Source: Merdimmobilis hominis (lineage in GTDB: Bacteria; Bacillota; Clostridia; Oscillospirales; Ruminococcaceae). Taken from it: 64,000 nt of DNA. Location of the stretch: NCBI RefSeq assembly GCF_016901855.1, contig NZ_JACJKY010000006.1, forward strand, positions 90,734 to 154,733, written 5' to 3'. The notes below the pieces were generated by a model. That model searched no databases and was not told the origin of the DNA. It was given only the letters and a program-made list of their open reading frames with translations. A program made the translations under genes and the position numbers. Shown one piece after another: positions 44,346 through 52,800 of the stretch; positions within the stretch are counted from its first letter, which is position 1; every line of letters starts with the position of its first letter.

Positions 44346-45593
44346 TTATTTTACCTCTTCGCCGCCGACATATCGTCCGCCGACCGGAGAGGAAATCGCT
44401 CCCGACAATTCAAGATCCGTGAGCACTGAATACAGTGTTCCCACATCCAGCTGGCAGAGAACCGCCAGCTCATCAATCGTTTTCGGGTGCGTATCTAAAT
44501 GATTATACACCATTTTGTGGATTTCATCAAACATTGTTTCTACTGTTTCTTGCTTTTTTTCGGATTTTGAACGGGTTTTCTCTTGAGAAACCGTTTCATT
44601 TTCATCCCGTTTGTTCCATTTGGAGCCGGGACTGTGCTTTGAAAGGCCTTTCATCGAAACGATTCCCGCATATCCGTAATCACCTTTTAATTCGGACAAA
44701 TCAAGTTTCTCCGAAAAGGCTGCATACAGCGGGAGTGCAATATCCTCCGCAGCAAACACGGGAACAGCGCCGTCTCTTAAGTAGCGGATCACACCGTTAT
44801 AGTTTGGATCAAACAGATCACACGGCGGTACACAGTAAAGCTCTTTTCCCTGCTCAAGCGCGTGTTCCGCCGTCAAAAGCGTTCCGCTGCGAACCGGCGC
44901 CTGCACAATCAGCACCCCGACCGCCAGCGCTGCCATCAGCCGATTACGGACAGGAAACGTTTGCCTTGTTACGTTCACACCGGGCGGATACTCGGAAACG
45001 AGTGCACCGCCGCTGTTTAAAATCGCACGCTTAAGTTTCCCGTTTTCTGCCGGATAGTTCACATTCAGTCCGCATGCAAGCACAGCGATCGTTTTTCCGC
45101 CTGCTTCGATAGCGGCACGATGCGCCTGTGCATCAATGCCGACTGCGCATCCGCTCACAATCGTGCATCCCGCCTTCGCAAGATCGGCCGAAAGCTGTCT
45201 TGCCACTGCAAGCGAATATTCACTCGCACTCCGCGTGCCAATCACCGTGACAACCGGTTCTTCGTCAATTCCCGAAAAAGCACCGAGCACATAAAGCACG
45301 GTGGGCGGTGCAAACAGATTACGAAGCCGCTCCGGATAATCGGGATCATTTTGCGTCAGCACACGGATTTTATGATGTGCGCAATCGTTTAAAATCCGAT
45401 CCGCACGTTCGATCAACGTGCGTTTAACGATGGCTGCTTCCTTTTTTGTCAAAATGCCACACGAAGCAAGGTCTTGTTCTTCCGCCTCATAAATAGCTTT
45501 CGCCGAACCATACTGCGCAAGCAGTCTTCCGGGAAGCGGACTCCCATACGGAAAGCACTGCGAAAGCCAGACATCATAACGCTTGTCCTCCAT
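44346..45593 (-). CDS. dprA: DNA-processing protein DprA (Smf)
   Basis: A 415-residue protein that loads RecA on incoming single strands. It has the Rossmann-type core (VTVIGTRSASEYSL, IVSGCAVGIDAQAHRAAIEAGG, VSEYPPGVN, RNRLMAALA) and a C-terminal winged helix (HKMVYNHLDTHPKTIDELAVL) after a charged linker. The start at 45593 has AAGGGG 9 bases upstream. The dprA-topA order is conserved. Confidence 0.94.
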   Translation of the reverse strand: MEDKRYDVWLSQCFPYGSPLPGRLLAQYGSAKAIYEAEEQDLASCGILTKKEAAIVKRTLIERADRILNDCAHHKIRVLTQNDPDYPERLRNLFAPPTVLYVLGAFSGIDEEPVVTVIGTRSASEYSLAVARQLSADLAKAGCTIVSGCAVGIDAQAHRAAIEAGGKTIAVLACGLNVNYPAENGKLKRAILNSGGALVSEYPPGVNVTRQTFPVRNRLMAALAVGVLIVQAPVRSGTLLTAEHALEQGKELYCVPPCDLFDPNYNGVIRYLRDGAVPVFAAEDIALPLYAAFSEKLDLSELKGDYGYAGIVSMKGLSKHSPGSKWNKRDENETVSQEKTRSKSEKKQETVETMFDEIHKMVYNHLDTHPKTIDELAVLCQLDVGTLYSVLTDLELSGAISSPVGGRYVGGEEVK

Positions 45594-45608
45594 GTGAAAC
45601 ATCCCCTT

Positions 45609-46397
45609 TCAGCGATTCATCTCCCACATCAGAATACACGCAGCCATCGAAGCATTTAACGACTCCGTATTTCCTTTCATCGGAATTGTAATCCGATGAT
45701 CTGCCGCCTGTGAGATCGATTGCGGCAACCCATTGCCTTCATTGCCAATGAGCAGAAGGCTGTCCTGCGCAAAGGAAAACGTACCGATTTTCTGTGCGTC
45801 CGCATCCACAACCGACGCATACACAGCCGCACCGTTCGACTGAAACGCTTCAATCGCCGTCATAGCATCCGGCACCGTCTGCACCATCATGCGAAACAGC
45901 GACCCCATCGTACTGCGAATGACTTTCGGATTATAGACATCGCACGTTCTGCTCGTCACAAGCACGCGGTCAATGCCGACAGCCTCGGCTGTCCGGATAA
46001 TCGTGCCCACGTTGCCTGCATCCTGCAAATCGACGAGCAGGATACTCTTTCCTTTGTGTTCTATTGTAGCGCAGGACGAATCGTTGTCAAGCTTCTTTGC
46101 AATCGCATAGACGCCCTGCGGTGTCTGCACCTGCGAAAGCTTTGATTCCAAACTCCCCTCAATCAAAAACACCTGTGCGCTCGCGCCTATGATCTCCTCC
46201 CGATACGCAAGCCGTTCAAGGCACGGCGCGGTGATAAACAGCGTATCAAGTAAAATCCCGCTGCGCACCGCTTCATACACAAGCTTCGTTCCCTCAATGG
46301 CAAATTCGCCTGCGTCCGTCCGCGCAGATTTTGATGTGCAGAGTTTCACATAGCGTTTAATCTGCCGGTTGTCTTTTGATGAGATTTGTTCAAACAA
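45609..46397 (-). CDS. SpoU/TrmH family RNA 2'-O-methyltransferase
   Basis: A 262-residue SPOUT enzyme: an N-terminal substrate-binding part, then the knot with LVDLQDAGNVGTIIRTAEAVG (motif 1), LLIGNEGNGLP (motif 2) and IPMKGNTESLNASMAACI (motif 3). It methylates a ribose in rRNA (RlmB-like) or tRNA. The start is TTG at 46397. It begins the long group ending with leuS and lies after the rplT terminator. Confidence 0.9.
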   Translation of the reverse strand: MFEQISSKDNRQIKRYVKLCTSKSARTDAGEFAIEGTKLVYEAVRSGILLDTLFITAPCLERLAYREEIIGASAQVFLIEGSLESKLSQVQTPQGVYAIAKKLDNDSSCATIEHKGKSILLVDLQDAGNVGTIIRTAEAVGIDRVLVTSRTCDVYNPKVIRSTMGSLFRMMVQTVPDAMTAIEAFQSNGAAVYASVVDADAQKIGTFSFAQDSLLLIGNEGNGLPQSISQAADHRITIPMKGNTESLNASMAACILMWEMNR

Positions 46398-46427
46398 CGT
46401 TTGTTCCGCCTTTCTTTTTCCACATAC

Positions 46428-46460
46428 GAAAAACGCCCGAGTCGTTTTGACCGGGCGATT
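46428..46460 (-). terminator. Terminator after rplT
   Basis: CGCCCG pairs with CGGGCG and is followed by TTTTT on the minus strand, ending infC-rpmI-rplT. Confidence 0.8.
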
Positions 46461-46471
46461 TTTTCAAAAAA

Positions 46472-46825
46472 TTACAGGTGTGCTTTTGCCTGCTCGCACA
46501 GAGCGGTGAAAGCAGCAGCGTCATGAATAGCGATCTCAGAGAGCATTTTGCGGTTTAAAGTCACGCCAGCTTTTTTGAGGCCGTTCATGAAGGTGGAGTA
46601 GTTCATGCCGTTTGCTTTGCAAGCAGCAGAGATGCGGGTGATCCACAGTCTTCTGAAGTCGCGTTTTTTCAGTCTGCGGCCGATGTACGCATACTGACCG
46701 GATTTCATCACTGCCTCTTTTGCAGTTTTAAACAGCTTGCTTTTGCCGCCCCAGTAACCTTTTGCAAGTTTGAGCGTTTTATTTCTTCTCTTACGAGTAG
46801 CCATTGCTCCTTTAATACGAGCCAT
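46472..46825 (-). CDS. rplT: 50S ribosomal protein L20
   Basis: A 117-residue, highly basic protein ([37 protein letters not shown]). It starts 50S assembly and in Firmicutes feeds back on the infC leader. It is the last gene of the infC operon. Confidence 0.98.
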   Translation of the reverse strand: MARIKGAMATRKRRNKTLKLAKGYWGGKSKLFKTAKEAVMKSGQYAYIGRRLKKRDFRRLWITRISAACKANGMNYSTFMNGLKKAGVTLNRKMLSEIAIHDAAAFTALCEQAKAHL

Positions 46826-46861
46826 AATTCAGTACCTCCGTTTATTCTTCCTATGTGTTGA

Positions 46862-47059
46862 TTATTTGTACGGGATCAGCTTTTTGATAGCTGCAACGTT
46901 TGTTTTATCTGCATACGCACCCATACGAAGCGCTCTTTTGCGTTTGGTTGTTTTTTTGTTGAGGATGTGGGATTTGTTAGCGTGCGCGCGTTTTACTTTG
47001 CCGTTTTTGGTCAGTTTAAAGCGTTTTTTCGCACCGGTATGTGTTTTTACTTTAGGCAT
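46862..47059 (-). CDS. rpmI: 50S ribosomal protein L35
   Basis: A 65-residue protein, [17 protein letters not shown] followed by [13 protein letters not shown], a standard L35. It lies between infC and rplT. Confidence 0.98.
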   Translation of the reverse strand: MPKVKTHTGAKKRFKLTKNGKVKRAHANKSHILNKKTTKRKRALRMGAYADKTNVAAIKKLIPYK

Positions 47060-47083
47060 GGTAAAAAGCCTCCTTGATTTTAA

Positions 47084-47611
47084 TTACTTTGCAGCTTTTG
47101 GCGCAATGAACACAGCCAGGCTGCGTCCTTCCATTTTCGGCGGTTTGTCGACCGATCCGACCTCAGCACAAGCTTCAATGAATCGCTCGAGCAATGTTTT
47201 GCCCATTTCCGGGTGTGCAAGCTCTCTGCCGCGGAAGCGCACAGAAACTTTCACTTTGTCGCCGCTCTTTAAAAATTTCTTTGCCTGATTCGCTTTTGTG
47301 TCAAAATCGTGCACATCAATGTTTAAAGACATGCGTACTTCTTTGACGTCAACGGTTTTCTGGTTCTTTCTTGCTTCTTTTTCGCGTTTTGCCTGCTCAT
47401 AACGGTATTTACCGTAGTCCATGATGCGGCACACCGGCGGAGTCGCCTGCGGCGCGATTTTCACAAGATCCAGATTTTGTTCTGCAGCGATCTTCATTGC
47501 CTCACGCGGAGACATGATGCCAAGCTGGCTGCCGTCGCTGCCGACGACGCGGATCTCCTTGTCACGAATCTCTTCATTCATGAGCAATTCATTCGTTTTG
47601 CTAATGACCAA
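47084..47611 (-). CDS. infC: Translation initiation factor IF-3
   Basis: IF-3 checks start-codon pairing on the 30S subunit. The protein shows LLMNEEIRDKEIRVVGSDGSQLG and PPVCRIMDYGKYRYEQAKRE, normal for a two-domain IF-3 of about 175 residues. TTG at 47611 is only 4 bases after GGAGG. An in-frame ATT at 47605 is 9 bases after it and fits the known use of AUU by infC for self-regulation, so the ATT may be the true start. Confidence 0.96.
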   Translation of the reverse strand: MVISKTNELLMNEEIRDKEIRVVGSDGSQLGIMSPREAMKIAAEQNLDLVKIAPQATPPVCRIMDYGKYRYEQAKREKEARKNQKTVDVKEVRMSLNIDVHDFDTKANQAKKFLKSGDKVKVSVRFRGRELAHPEMGKTLLERFIEACAEVGSVDKPPKMEGRSLAVFIAPKAAK

Positions 47612-47766
47612 GCACCTCCAAAAAATGAAAGAAAATAAACAAGCGCAGACGAACTCGCCTGCGCTTTTTCAACACAAAGAAACACGGAATCATTCCGCTT
47701 TTTTCCGTATTGACCCGTGCAATCCATTATCCACAGGTGAGAACATGGCGGTTCTGCTTTGTTTTC
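47612..47766 (-). promoter_or_regulatory. infC 5' leader, probable L20-type ribosomal protein leader
   Basis: About 150 bases between the promoter and infC contain paired blocks (ACGGAA with TTCCGT; CCTGTG with CACGGG) and a terminator just before the ribosome site. In Firmicutes such a leader binds L20 and stops transcription of infC-rpmI-rplT. I did not match it to the L20 consensus base by base. Confidence 0.65.
47641..47670 (-). terminator. Attenuator terminator in the infC leader
   Basis: AAGCGCAGGCGA pairs with the facing TCGTCTGCGCTT and is followed by GTTTATTTTC on the minus strand. Confidence 0.75.
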
Positions 47767-47772
47767 CTAAAG

Positions 47773-47801
47773 ATTATAGCATGGGGTTTCTTTTGTGTCA
47801 A
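47773..47801 (-). promoter_or_regulatory. Sigma-A promoter of infC-rpmI-rplT
   Basis: Perfect TTGACA (47796-47801) and TATAAT (47773-47778), 17 bases apart, with TGC before the -10. Confidence 0.9.
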
Positions 47802-47819
47802 GTGTTTTTTAATAAAATT

Positions 47820-50252
47820 TTATTCTGCGTGATAAAGCGCTCTCATCCGATCGACATAGCGGGAAACAACCTGCCAGTCCGCGCGGTTTTCTTCATCTAA
47901 ATGACGCGGATGGAACTTGTGCATCGACATCGAAAGCAGCTCCGTTTCACTCATTGTAACCGGCAGTTTCTTATCTGCAATCAGCAGCAGATATTCCTTC
48001 TTACCGGTATAATCGCCGCACTGGCTTTCAACAATCACGGAAAATCCGCCGGTCAAATCGTCCGGCAGCTGCACGTTGATCTGTCCGCAGCAGGTGGAAA
48101 CGTCCTCTTTTGCCTCGCCGCAGAAACGTTCTGTGCAGAGCACACGGTCGTCTTCGGTTTTTACCGTACAGGTAATCGTATACGGTGCGTCTGCGCCGTC
48201 GTTGATGATATGCACACCTGCGGTAAACGATTCACCCGCCGTAAAGAACAGTTTTTCATACGAAAGGCTCACGAGCACACGGTCGTATGCTTCCCGCAGG
48301 AAGTAATACGCAAGCTTTTTGCCGCCGTAATATTCGAGTACGTTCGAGCACTGCACGTTCGGCCACGGCTCGTTGAACTGCCACGTCATTTCGCCGACAT
48401 TTTTCCACTGGCGGCGGCGGTTTGATTCGAGCGAATAGCGCAGACTTTCCGCCTGCACAAACTGATTGACTTTGATATATTCTTCAAACGGGATATCATA
48501 AAGCTCGCCGAACATCACCCGCTCACGGAACGCATAATTATCCCAGCCGCCGCTGTGATGCGACCATGCTGCATTTTTAAATGCGGTGCACAGATGCTGA
48601 TCTTCCGGTTTGAAAATCCGTTTGATCTGCGCAAGCGAACTGATGCCGCCGCATCCGAATTCACCATGGACAATGCTGTCGGAATTGTCATAGTAACGGT
48701 AGTGATCGTACGGACCCATATATCCCCACGGGCCGTGTACGTCATGGTTGTTGCCGGTATCACCGACTTTTAACAGTGCATTCGGGCCGGATGCCGACGA
48801 CGGCAGCATCTGCACATCAGGACAGAGCGTTTCGAGCACGCCTTTTAACATCGCAAGCGTCGGGTCCTCGAATGTCGCAGGATGGCCCTCGTGATCCTCG
48901 GTGTCCATGTAATGCCAGTCGGTCAGCTCGTTGCCGCCGTCAAAGAACGTCAGGCAAACATGATTGCGCCGCTGTTTTGCGGTATACACTGCCGCTTCAT
49001 GTAAAAGCGCGAGAAATTCCGGATTACGCGACGGCACATCGTCACAGCCGGAGCTCGACATCGTAAATTCCTGCAAAATCATCAAACCGTATTCGTCGCA
49101 GATGCGGTAATACGTTTCACTTTCCAAATGGCCGCCGCCCCAGATGCGCAGATAGTTGATGTTTGCCTCTTTTGCGGCAAGAAGCCGTTCGCGGATTTTT
49201 TCTTCGTCCACACAGTGCATGCAGTCAAGCGGCACCATGTTTGTTCCTTTTAAATAGATACGTTTGCCGTTTACAACCACCAGATAACGCAGTGCGTCTT
49301 CTCTGCCGTCTGCATGTTCATAGGAAAGTGTACGGAAGCCCACACTGTGCGAAACGGCATCTTCCACACCCGATTCGCTCGATATGGTCATCGTCATATC
49401 GTGAAGCACCTGCTCGCCGTATCCGTTCGGCCACCACAAAAGCGGTTCATTTTCGCCGAGCGAGAGCGTAAGCGACATTGTATGGATGCCTTTTGTAAGC
49501 AGCGCAGACACCTGCTCCTGCATTGGCACTTCACCGTTTTTCGTCTTCACCGAAAGTGATACCGAAAGCGAAGCCGTATGGTCGCAAAACGCTTCGACCT
49601 CTGCTTCACACAAAAGCTTCCATCCCTCATTTGTCAAAACAGGACGGGCAAAGTGCGAGAGAATCCGCGCATTGTCATAGGACGTGAGCGTCACCGGTTC
49701 ATACAATCCAAGGTCAATGAGCCGTGCGGCAAAATCCCATTTGTAGTTAAACCGCGCTTTCAAATAGCGGGTTTTTGACGTATAACCGGGCTGTGCATCG
49801 GCAAGCGGCGCATGCTCGAGCACACAAACTAAGATGTTTTCCTCGTCCGGTTTGACGATCTTTGAAATTTCCGCTTCAAACGGGATATACATACCCTCGT
49901 GATGGCCAAGTGCAACACCGTTTACATAAATCTGTGCGGAATAGTCGATTCCCCCGAAATGAAGTACGAGCGGGCGTGTGGTCTGTTCTTTGGTGACACG
50001 AAATGTCGTGCGGTAAATCCACCAGCGGCCGGCAACCCATTCGCAAGACAAGCTGTTTTTGTCAAAATACGGGTCTTCAATCAGTCCGGCGCGCATCAAA
50101 TCCCGGTAAATACTGCCCGGAACCTCTGCGTCAAACCACGGTGTTAAATTCGGCAGGAGTACACCCTCCTGCATATGTTTTGAAAAATCCGCCTGATACG
50201 GCAACGTGCCAACAGCCTTCCAAGGCGAAAGCGGAATTATTTGCATCATCAT
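47820..50252 (-). CDS. Glycoside hydrolase family 2 beta-mannosidase
   Basis: An 810-residue cytoplasmic (no signal peptide) GH2 enzyme that releases mannose from beta-manno-oligosaccharides. The sugar-binding N-terminal domain (GIDYSAQIYVNGVALGHHEGM) and TIM barrel with LRIWGGGHLESETYYRICDE are typical. The acid/base lies in FFDGGNELTDWHY and the nucleophile in VHGEFGCGG. AGAGGGGG lies before three consecutive ATG codons. It stands alone, with no transporter or mannan genes, between birA and infC. Confidence 0.9.
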   Translation of the reverse strand: MMMQIIPLSPWKAVGTLPYQADFSKHMQEGVLLPNLTPWFDAEVPGSIYRDLMRAGLIEDPYFDKNSLSCEWVAGRWWIYRTTFRVTKEQTTRPLVLHFGGIDYSAQIYVNGVALGHHEGMYIPFEAEISKIVKPDEENILVCVLEHAPLADAQPGYTSKTRYLKARFNYKWDFAARLIDLGLYEPVTLTSYDNARILSHFARPVLTNEGWKLLCEAEVEAFCDHTASLSVSLSVKTKNGEVPMQEQVSALLTKGIHTMSLTLSLGENEPLLWWPNGYGEQVLHDMTMTISSESGVEDAVSHSVGFRTLSYEHADGREDALRYLVVVNGKRIYLKGTNMVPLDCMHCVDEEKIRERLLAAKEANINYLRIWGGGHLESETYYRICDEYGLMILQEFTMSSSGCDDVPSRNPEFLALLHEAAVYTAKQRRNHVCLTFFDGGNELTDWHYMDTEDHEGHPATFEDPTLAMLKGVLETLCPDVQMLPSSASGPNALLKVGDTGNNHDVHGPWGYMGPYDHYRYYDNSDSIVHGEFGCGGISSLAQIKRIFKPEDQHLCTAFKNAAWSHHSGGWDNYAFRERVMFGELYDIPFEEYIKVNQFVQAESLRYSLESNRRRQWKNVGEMTWQFNEPWPNVQCSNVLEYYGGKKLAYYFLREAYDRVLVSLSYEKLFFTAGESFTAGVHIINDGADAPYTITCTVKTEDDRVLCTERFCGEAKEDVSTCCGQINVQLPDDLTGGFSVIVESQCGDYTGKKEYLLLIADKKLPVTMSETELLSMSMHKFHPRHLDEENRADWQVVSRYVDRMRALYHAE

Positions 50253-50398
50253 TTCCCCCTCTCTTTTAAATAAGTATAATAAAAACTGTTTCTCTTTTTT
50301 ATATAAGGAACAGCCACATTATAGCGAAATCAATTCCCGGTGTACAGTCTGCAAACTGCTGAAATTATACTCTGATTTTTAGGAAAAATCACTAAAAA

Positions 50399-51373
50399 TC
50401 ATTTCACCGGCCGCACAGATACTTCCCCAGAATTGACGGTTTTTGTCGTTCCGTCTGCCGTTTGCACGACCAGATGTCCGTCGTCATCGATCTCGATTGC
50501 CTTTGCTTCGTATGTCTGCATCGGCGAGATGACGCGGATCGGCTGTCCGATCAAAAACGAGCGCGCACGATATTCCGGCAAGAATGTGCGCGCGGAGAGA
50601 TTTTCGCAAAAATCCTCTAATTCATTGACAATCGCCGCAATCAGCTGGCTTCGGTCAATCGGCTCGCTCGTATGCTGATCGAGCGACGTAATAATCGATG
50701 CAAGCTCCGGCGGATATTCCTGTGCGGTCACATTGACGCCAATGCCGACCACAACATAATCGAGTGTCTGATGCTCAAAGTTCATCGACGCTTCCGTCAA
50801 GATGCCGCAGACCTTTTTGCCCGCAATATACACATCATTGACCCATTTGATCTGTGCTTCAATGCCGTAAAGTGACTGGATCGCCCGGCAAACCGCAACA
50901 GCCGCCGCAGAGGTCACAAGCGTTGTGACCTCTGCCGGGAACGGAAGTCTCCGCATCACCGAAAAATAAACGCCGTTTTCTTTCGGGGAATAAAACTGCC
51001 TCCCCATTCGTCCGCGGCCTGCTGTCTGATGTTCTGCCGCCACCAAAACGCCATCGGGCGCGCCTGCATTTGCAAGCTGTTTTGCCACAGTGTTGGTCGA
51101 ATCCACTTCCTTATATACATGAATCTCTTTGATCCGGCTGTTTGGCTTCAAAAACGGAACGATGCTCTCTTTTGAAAGAATGTCCGACCGGTTTGCAAGT
51201 CGATATCCTTTTTTCGATGCCGCATCAATCGGATATCCCTCGCTCCGCAGCGTTTCTACTGCTTTCCAGACAGACGCACGCGACACACCGAGCGATTCCG
51301 CAATCATAGCACCGGAGATATCATTTCCTTTGTGCGCTTCGAGAAACGACAGCACGCGTTCTTTCGTTGCCAT
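50399..51373 (-). CDS. birA: Biotin-protein ligase/biotin operon repressor BirA
   Basis: A 324-residue protein with an N-terminal winged helix (GAMIAESLGVSRASVWKAVETLRSEGY) for DNA binding, then the ligase with AEHQTAGRGRMGRQFYSP and IKWVNDVYIAGKK, and a C-terminal SH3-like part. It biotinylates carboxyl carrier proteins and may repress biotin genes; no bio genes are near. AAAGGAGG lies upstream. It overlaps the flavin reductase gene by 53 bases. Confidence 0.95.
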   Translation of the reverse strand: MATKERVLSFLEAHKGNDISGAMIAESLGVSRASVWKAVETLRSEGYPIDAASKKGYRLANRSDILSKESIVPFLKPNSRIKEIHVYKEVDSTNTVAKQLANAGAPDGVLVAAEHQTAGRGRMGRQFYSPKENGVYFSVMRRLPFPAEVTTLVTSAAAVAVCRAIQSLYGIEAQIKWVNDVYIAGKKVCGILTEASMNFEHQTLDYVVVGIGVNVTAQEYPPELASIITSLDQHTSEPIDRSQLIAAIVNELEDFCENLSARTFLPEYRARSFLIGQPIRVISPMQTYEAKAIEIDDDGHLVVQTADGTTKTVNSGEVSVRPVK

Positions 51374-51950
51374 CCGTGCGTCCTCCTTTTTTCTTTTTCT
51401 TCACAGCAAATCCAAACGAACCGATCCGCTTGCCGAGTGTATAATAATCGCCGTGTGCATACGCGGCAAGCATTGCACGTTCAAGATGAAGCTTTCCTGC
51501 TTCGTCCATCAGCGATTCCTCCACCTGCACGGATACGACTTCCGCTAAAAACATCTCGTGCGAACCAAGCGGAATCCGCTGTTTTATTTTGCAGGCAATC
51601 TGCACGGGACTTTGCCCGATACCCGGACAGGATACTCCTTGACACGGCTCCTTTGTAAGCGAAAAGTGCGCAAATTTGTCGACTTTTGCACCGGAACGCG
51701 CGCCGCAGAAGTCTGCTGCACGCACCAGCTTTGTGGTCGTCAGATTGATCACAAATTCTCCCGTTTCACACAAAATCGGATAGGAATACCGTTCGGGACG
51801 TACAGAAATGTATGTCATAGGCGGAATCGTGTTGATGATTCCCGTCCATGCAATCGTAATGATATTGGATCGTTCCATTGTTCCGCACGAAACGAGTGCC
51901 GGCGGAAGCGGCGCATGAATTGCCGCAGGATTCCAGACAATTTTCGACAT
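51321..51950 (-). CDS. Flavin reductase family protein (FMN-binding split barrel)
   Basis: A 209-residue split-barrel flavoprotein (MSKIVWNPAAIHAPLPPALVS, IAWTGIINTIPPMTYISVRP, FCGARSGAKVDKFAHFSL). Members bind FMN and reduce flavins or act as iron-flavoproteins of unknown substrate. The homologous core seems to end near FGFAVKKKKKGG; about 19 further residues are read inside birA, so the C terminus is longer than usual and crosses the birA ribosome site. Confidence 0.87.
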   Translation of the reverse strand: MSKIVWNPAAIHAPLPPALVSCGTMERSNIITIAWTGIINTIPPMTYISVRPERYSYPILCETGEFVINLTTTKLVRAADFCGARSGAKVDKFAHFSLTKEPCQGVSCPGIGQSPVQIACKIKQRIPLGSHEMFLAEVVSVQVEESLMDEAGKLHLERAMLAAYAHGDYYTLGKRIGSFGFAVKKKKKGGRTDGNERTRAVVSRSAQRK

Positions 51951-52105
51951 TTACGATCCTCCTTTTTTGCTTTTATTGTATCATCTCTTTTCTGTGTCTG
52001 CAACCGATTCGCTCAAAACAAAAGAGTCGGGTGAAAGTATATCAATTTTTTGAAGGAAACAATCTCCAAATTCTTACTTTTGGTCTTTTCAAACAGAAAA
52101 AATCA

Positions 52106-52114
52106 TGCTATAAT
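52106..52114 (+). promoter_or_regulatory. Putative extended -10 promoter of the XRE-cupin gene
   Basis: TGCTATAAT occurs about 105 bases before the start codon, with no good -35. The 51951-52219 gap between divergent genes holds nothing else I can support. Confidence 0.5.
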
Positions 52115-52219
52115 GAAAAAACAATTTATACGTCTTTTCGCTAAAACAACACGCTGTGTGTGTTTTGTTTTGCAAAATATGACGAAATCCCCTTATTCTC
52201 TGGAACGGAGGTCCTTTTT

Positions 52220-52786
52220 ATGGATACAAGAATTGCTGAAATTGCTCAACGCATCAAAGGTCTGCGTGAGATTCTTGAAATCTCTGCTGAAGAAATGGCA
52301 GAAGCGACAGACACCACAGTTGAAGAATACACCGCGTGTGAATCCGGAAGCAATGATTTTTCGTTTACTTTCCTGCACAAATGCGCAGAAAAATTCGGCG
52401 TTGATATCGTTGAACTGTTAACCGGCGAAAATCCGCATTTGTCGTTTTTCACGGTGACAAAAAAAGGCCACGGCGTTACACTGAACCGCCGCAGCGGCTT
52501 CCACTATCAGCACATGGCACACAACTTAAAAAATAAACTGTGCGAACCGTTTTTGGTTACAGCCATTTATTCTGAAGAAGAGCAGAATAAACCGATCGCA
52601 CTCTCCACACACGAAGGCCAGGAATTTGACTACGTGTTAAAGGGCACACTGAAAGTGCGTGTGGAAGATCACATTGTCGAACTGCATGAAGGCGACAGCA
52701 TCATGTATGATTCCAGTCACAGCCACGGCATGATTGCTGTCGATGGCGCTGACTGTCTGTTTATTGCTGTGGTAATCAAACGATAA
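52220..52786 (+). CDS. XRE family transcriptional regulator with cupin domain
   Basis: A 188-residue protein: helix-turn-helix (about 5-60, IAQRIKGLREILEISAEEMAEATDTT split over the first helices) and a C-terminal cupin (about 110-185, EFDYVLKGTLKVRVEDHIVEL and YDSSHSHGMIAV), resembling PuuR/SinR-like small-molecule-sensing repressors. The ligand is unknown. GGAGG lies 8 bases before the ATG at 52220. The stop is 14 bases before the O-antigen-ligase-like gene, so the two may be cotranscribed. Confidence 0.9.
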   Translation: MDTRIAEIAQRIKGLREILEISAEEMAEATDTTVEEYTACESGSNDFSFTFLHKCAEKFGVDIVELLTGENPHLSFFTVTKKGHGVTLNRRSGFHYQHMAHNLKNKLCEPFLVTAIYSEEEQNKPIALSTHEGQEFDYVLKGTLKVRVEDHIVELHEGDSIMYDSSHSHGMIAVDGADCLFIAVVIKR

Positions 52787-52800
52787 AACGAGGGATTTTG

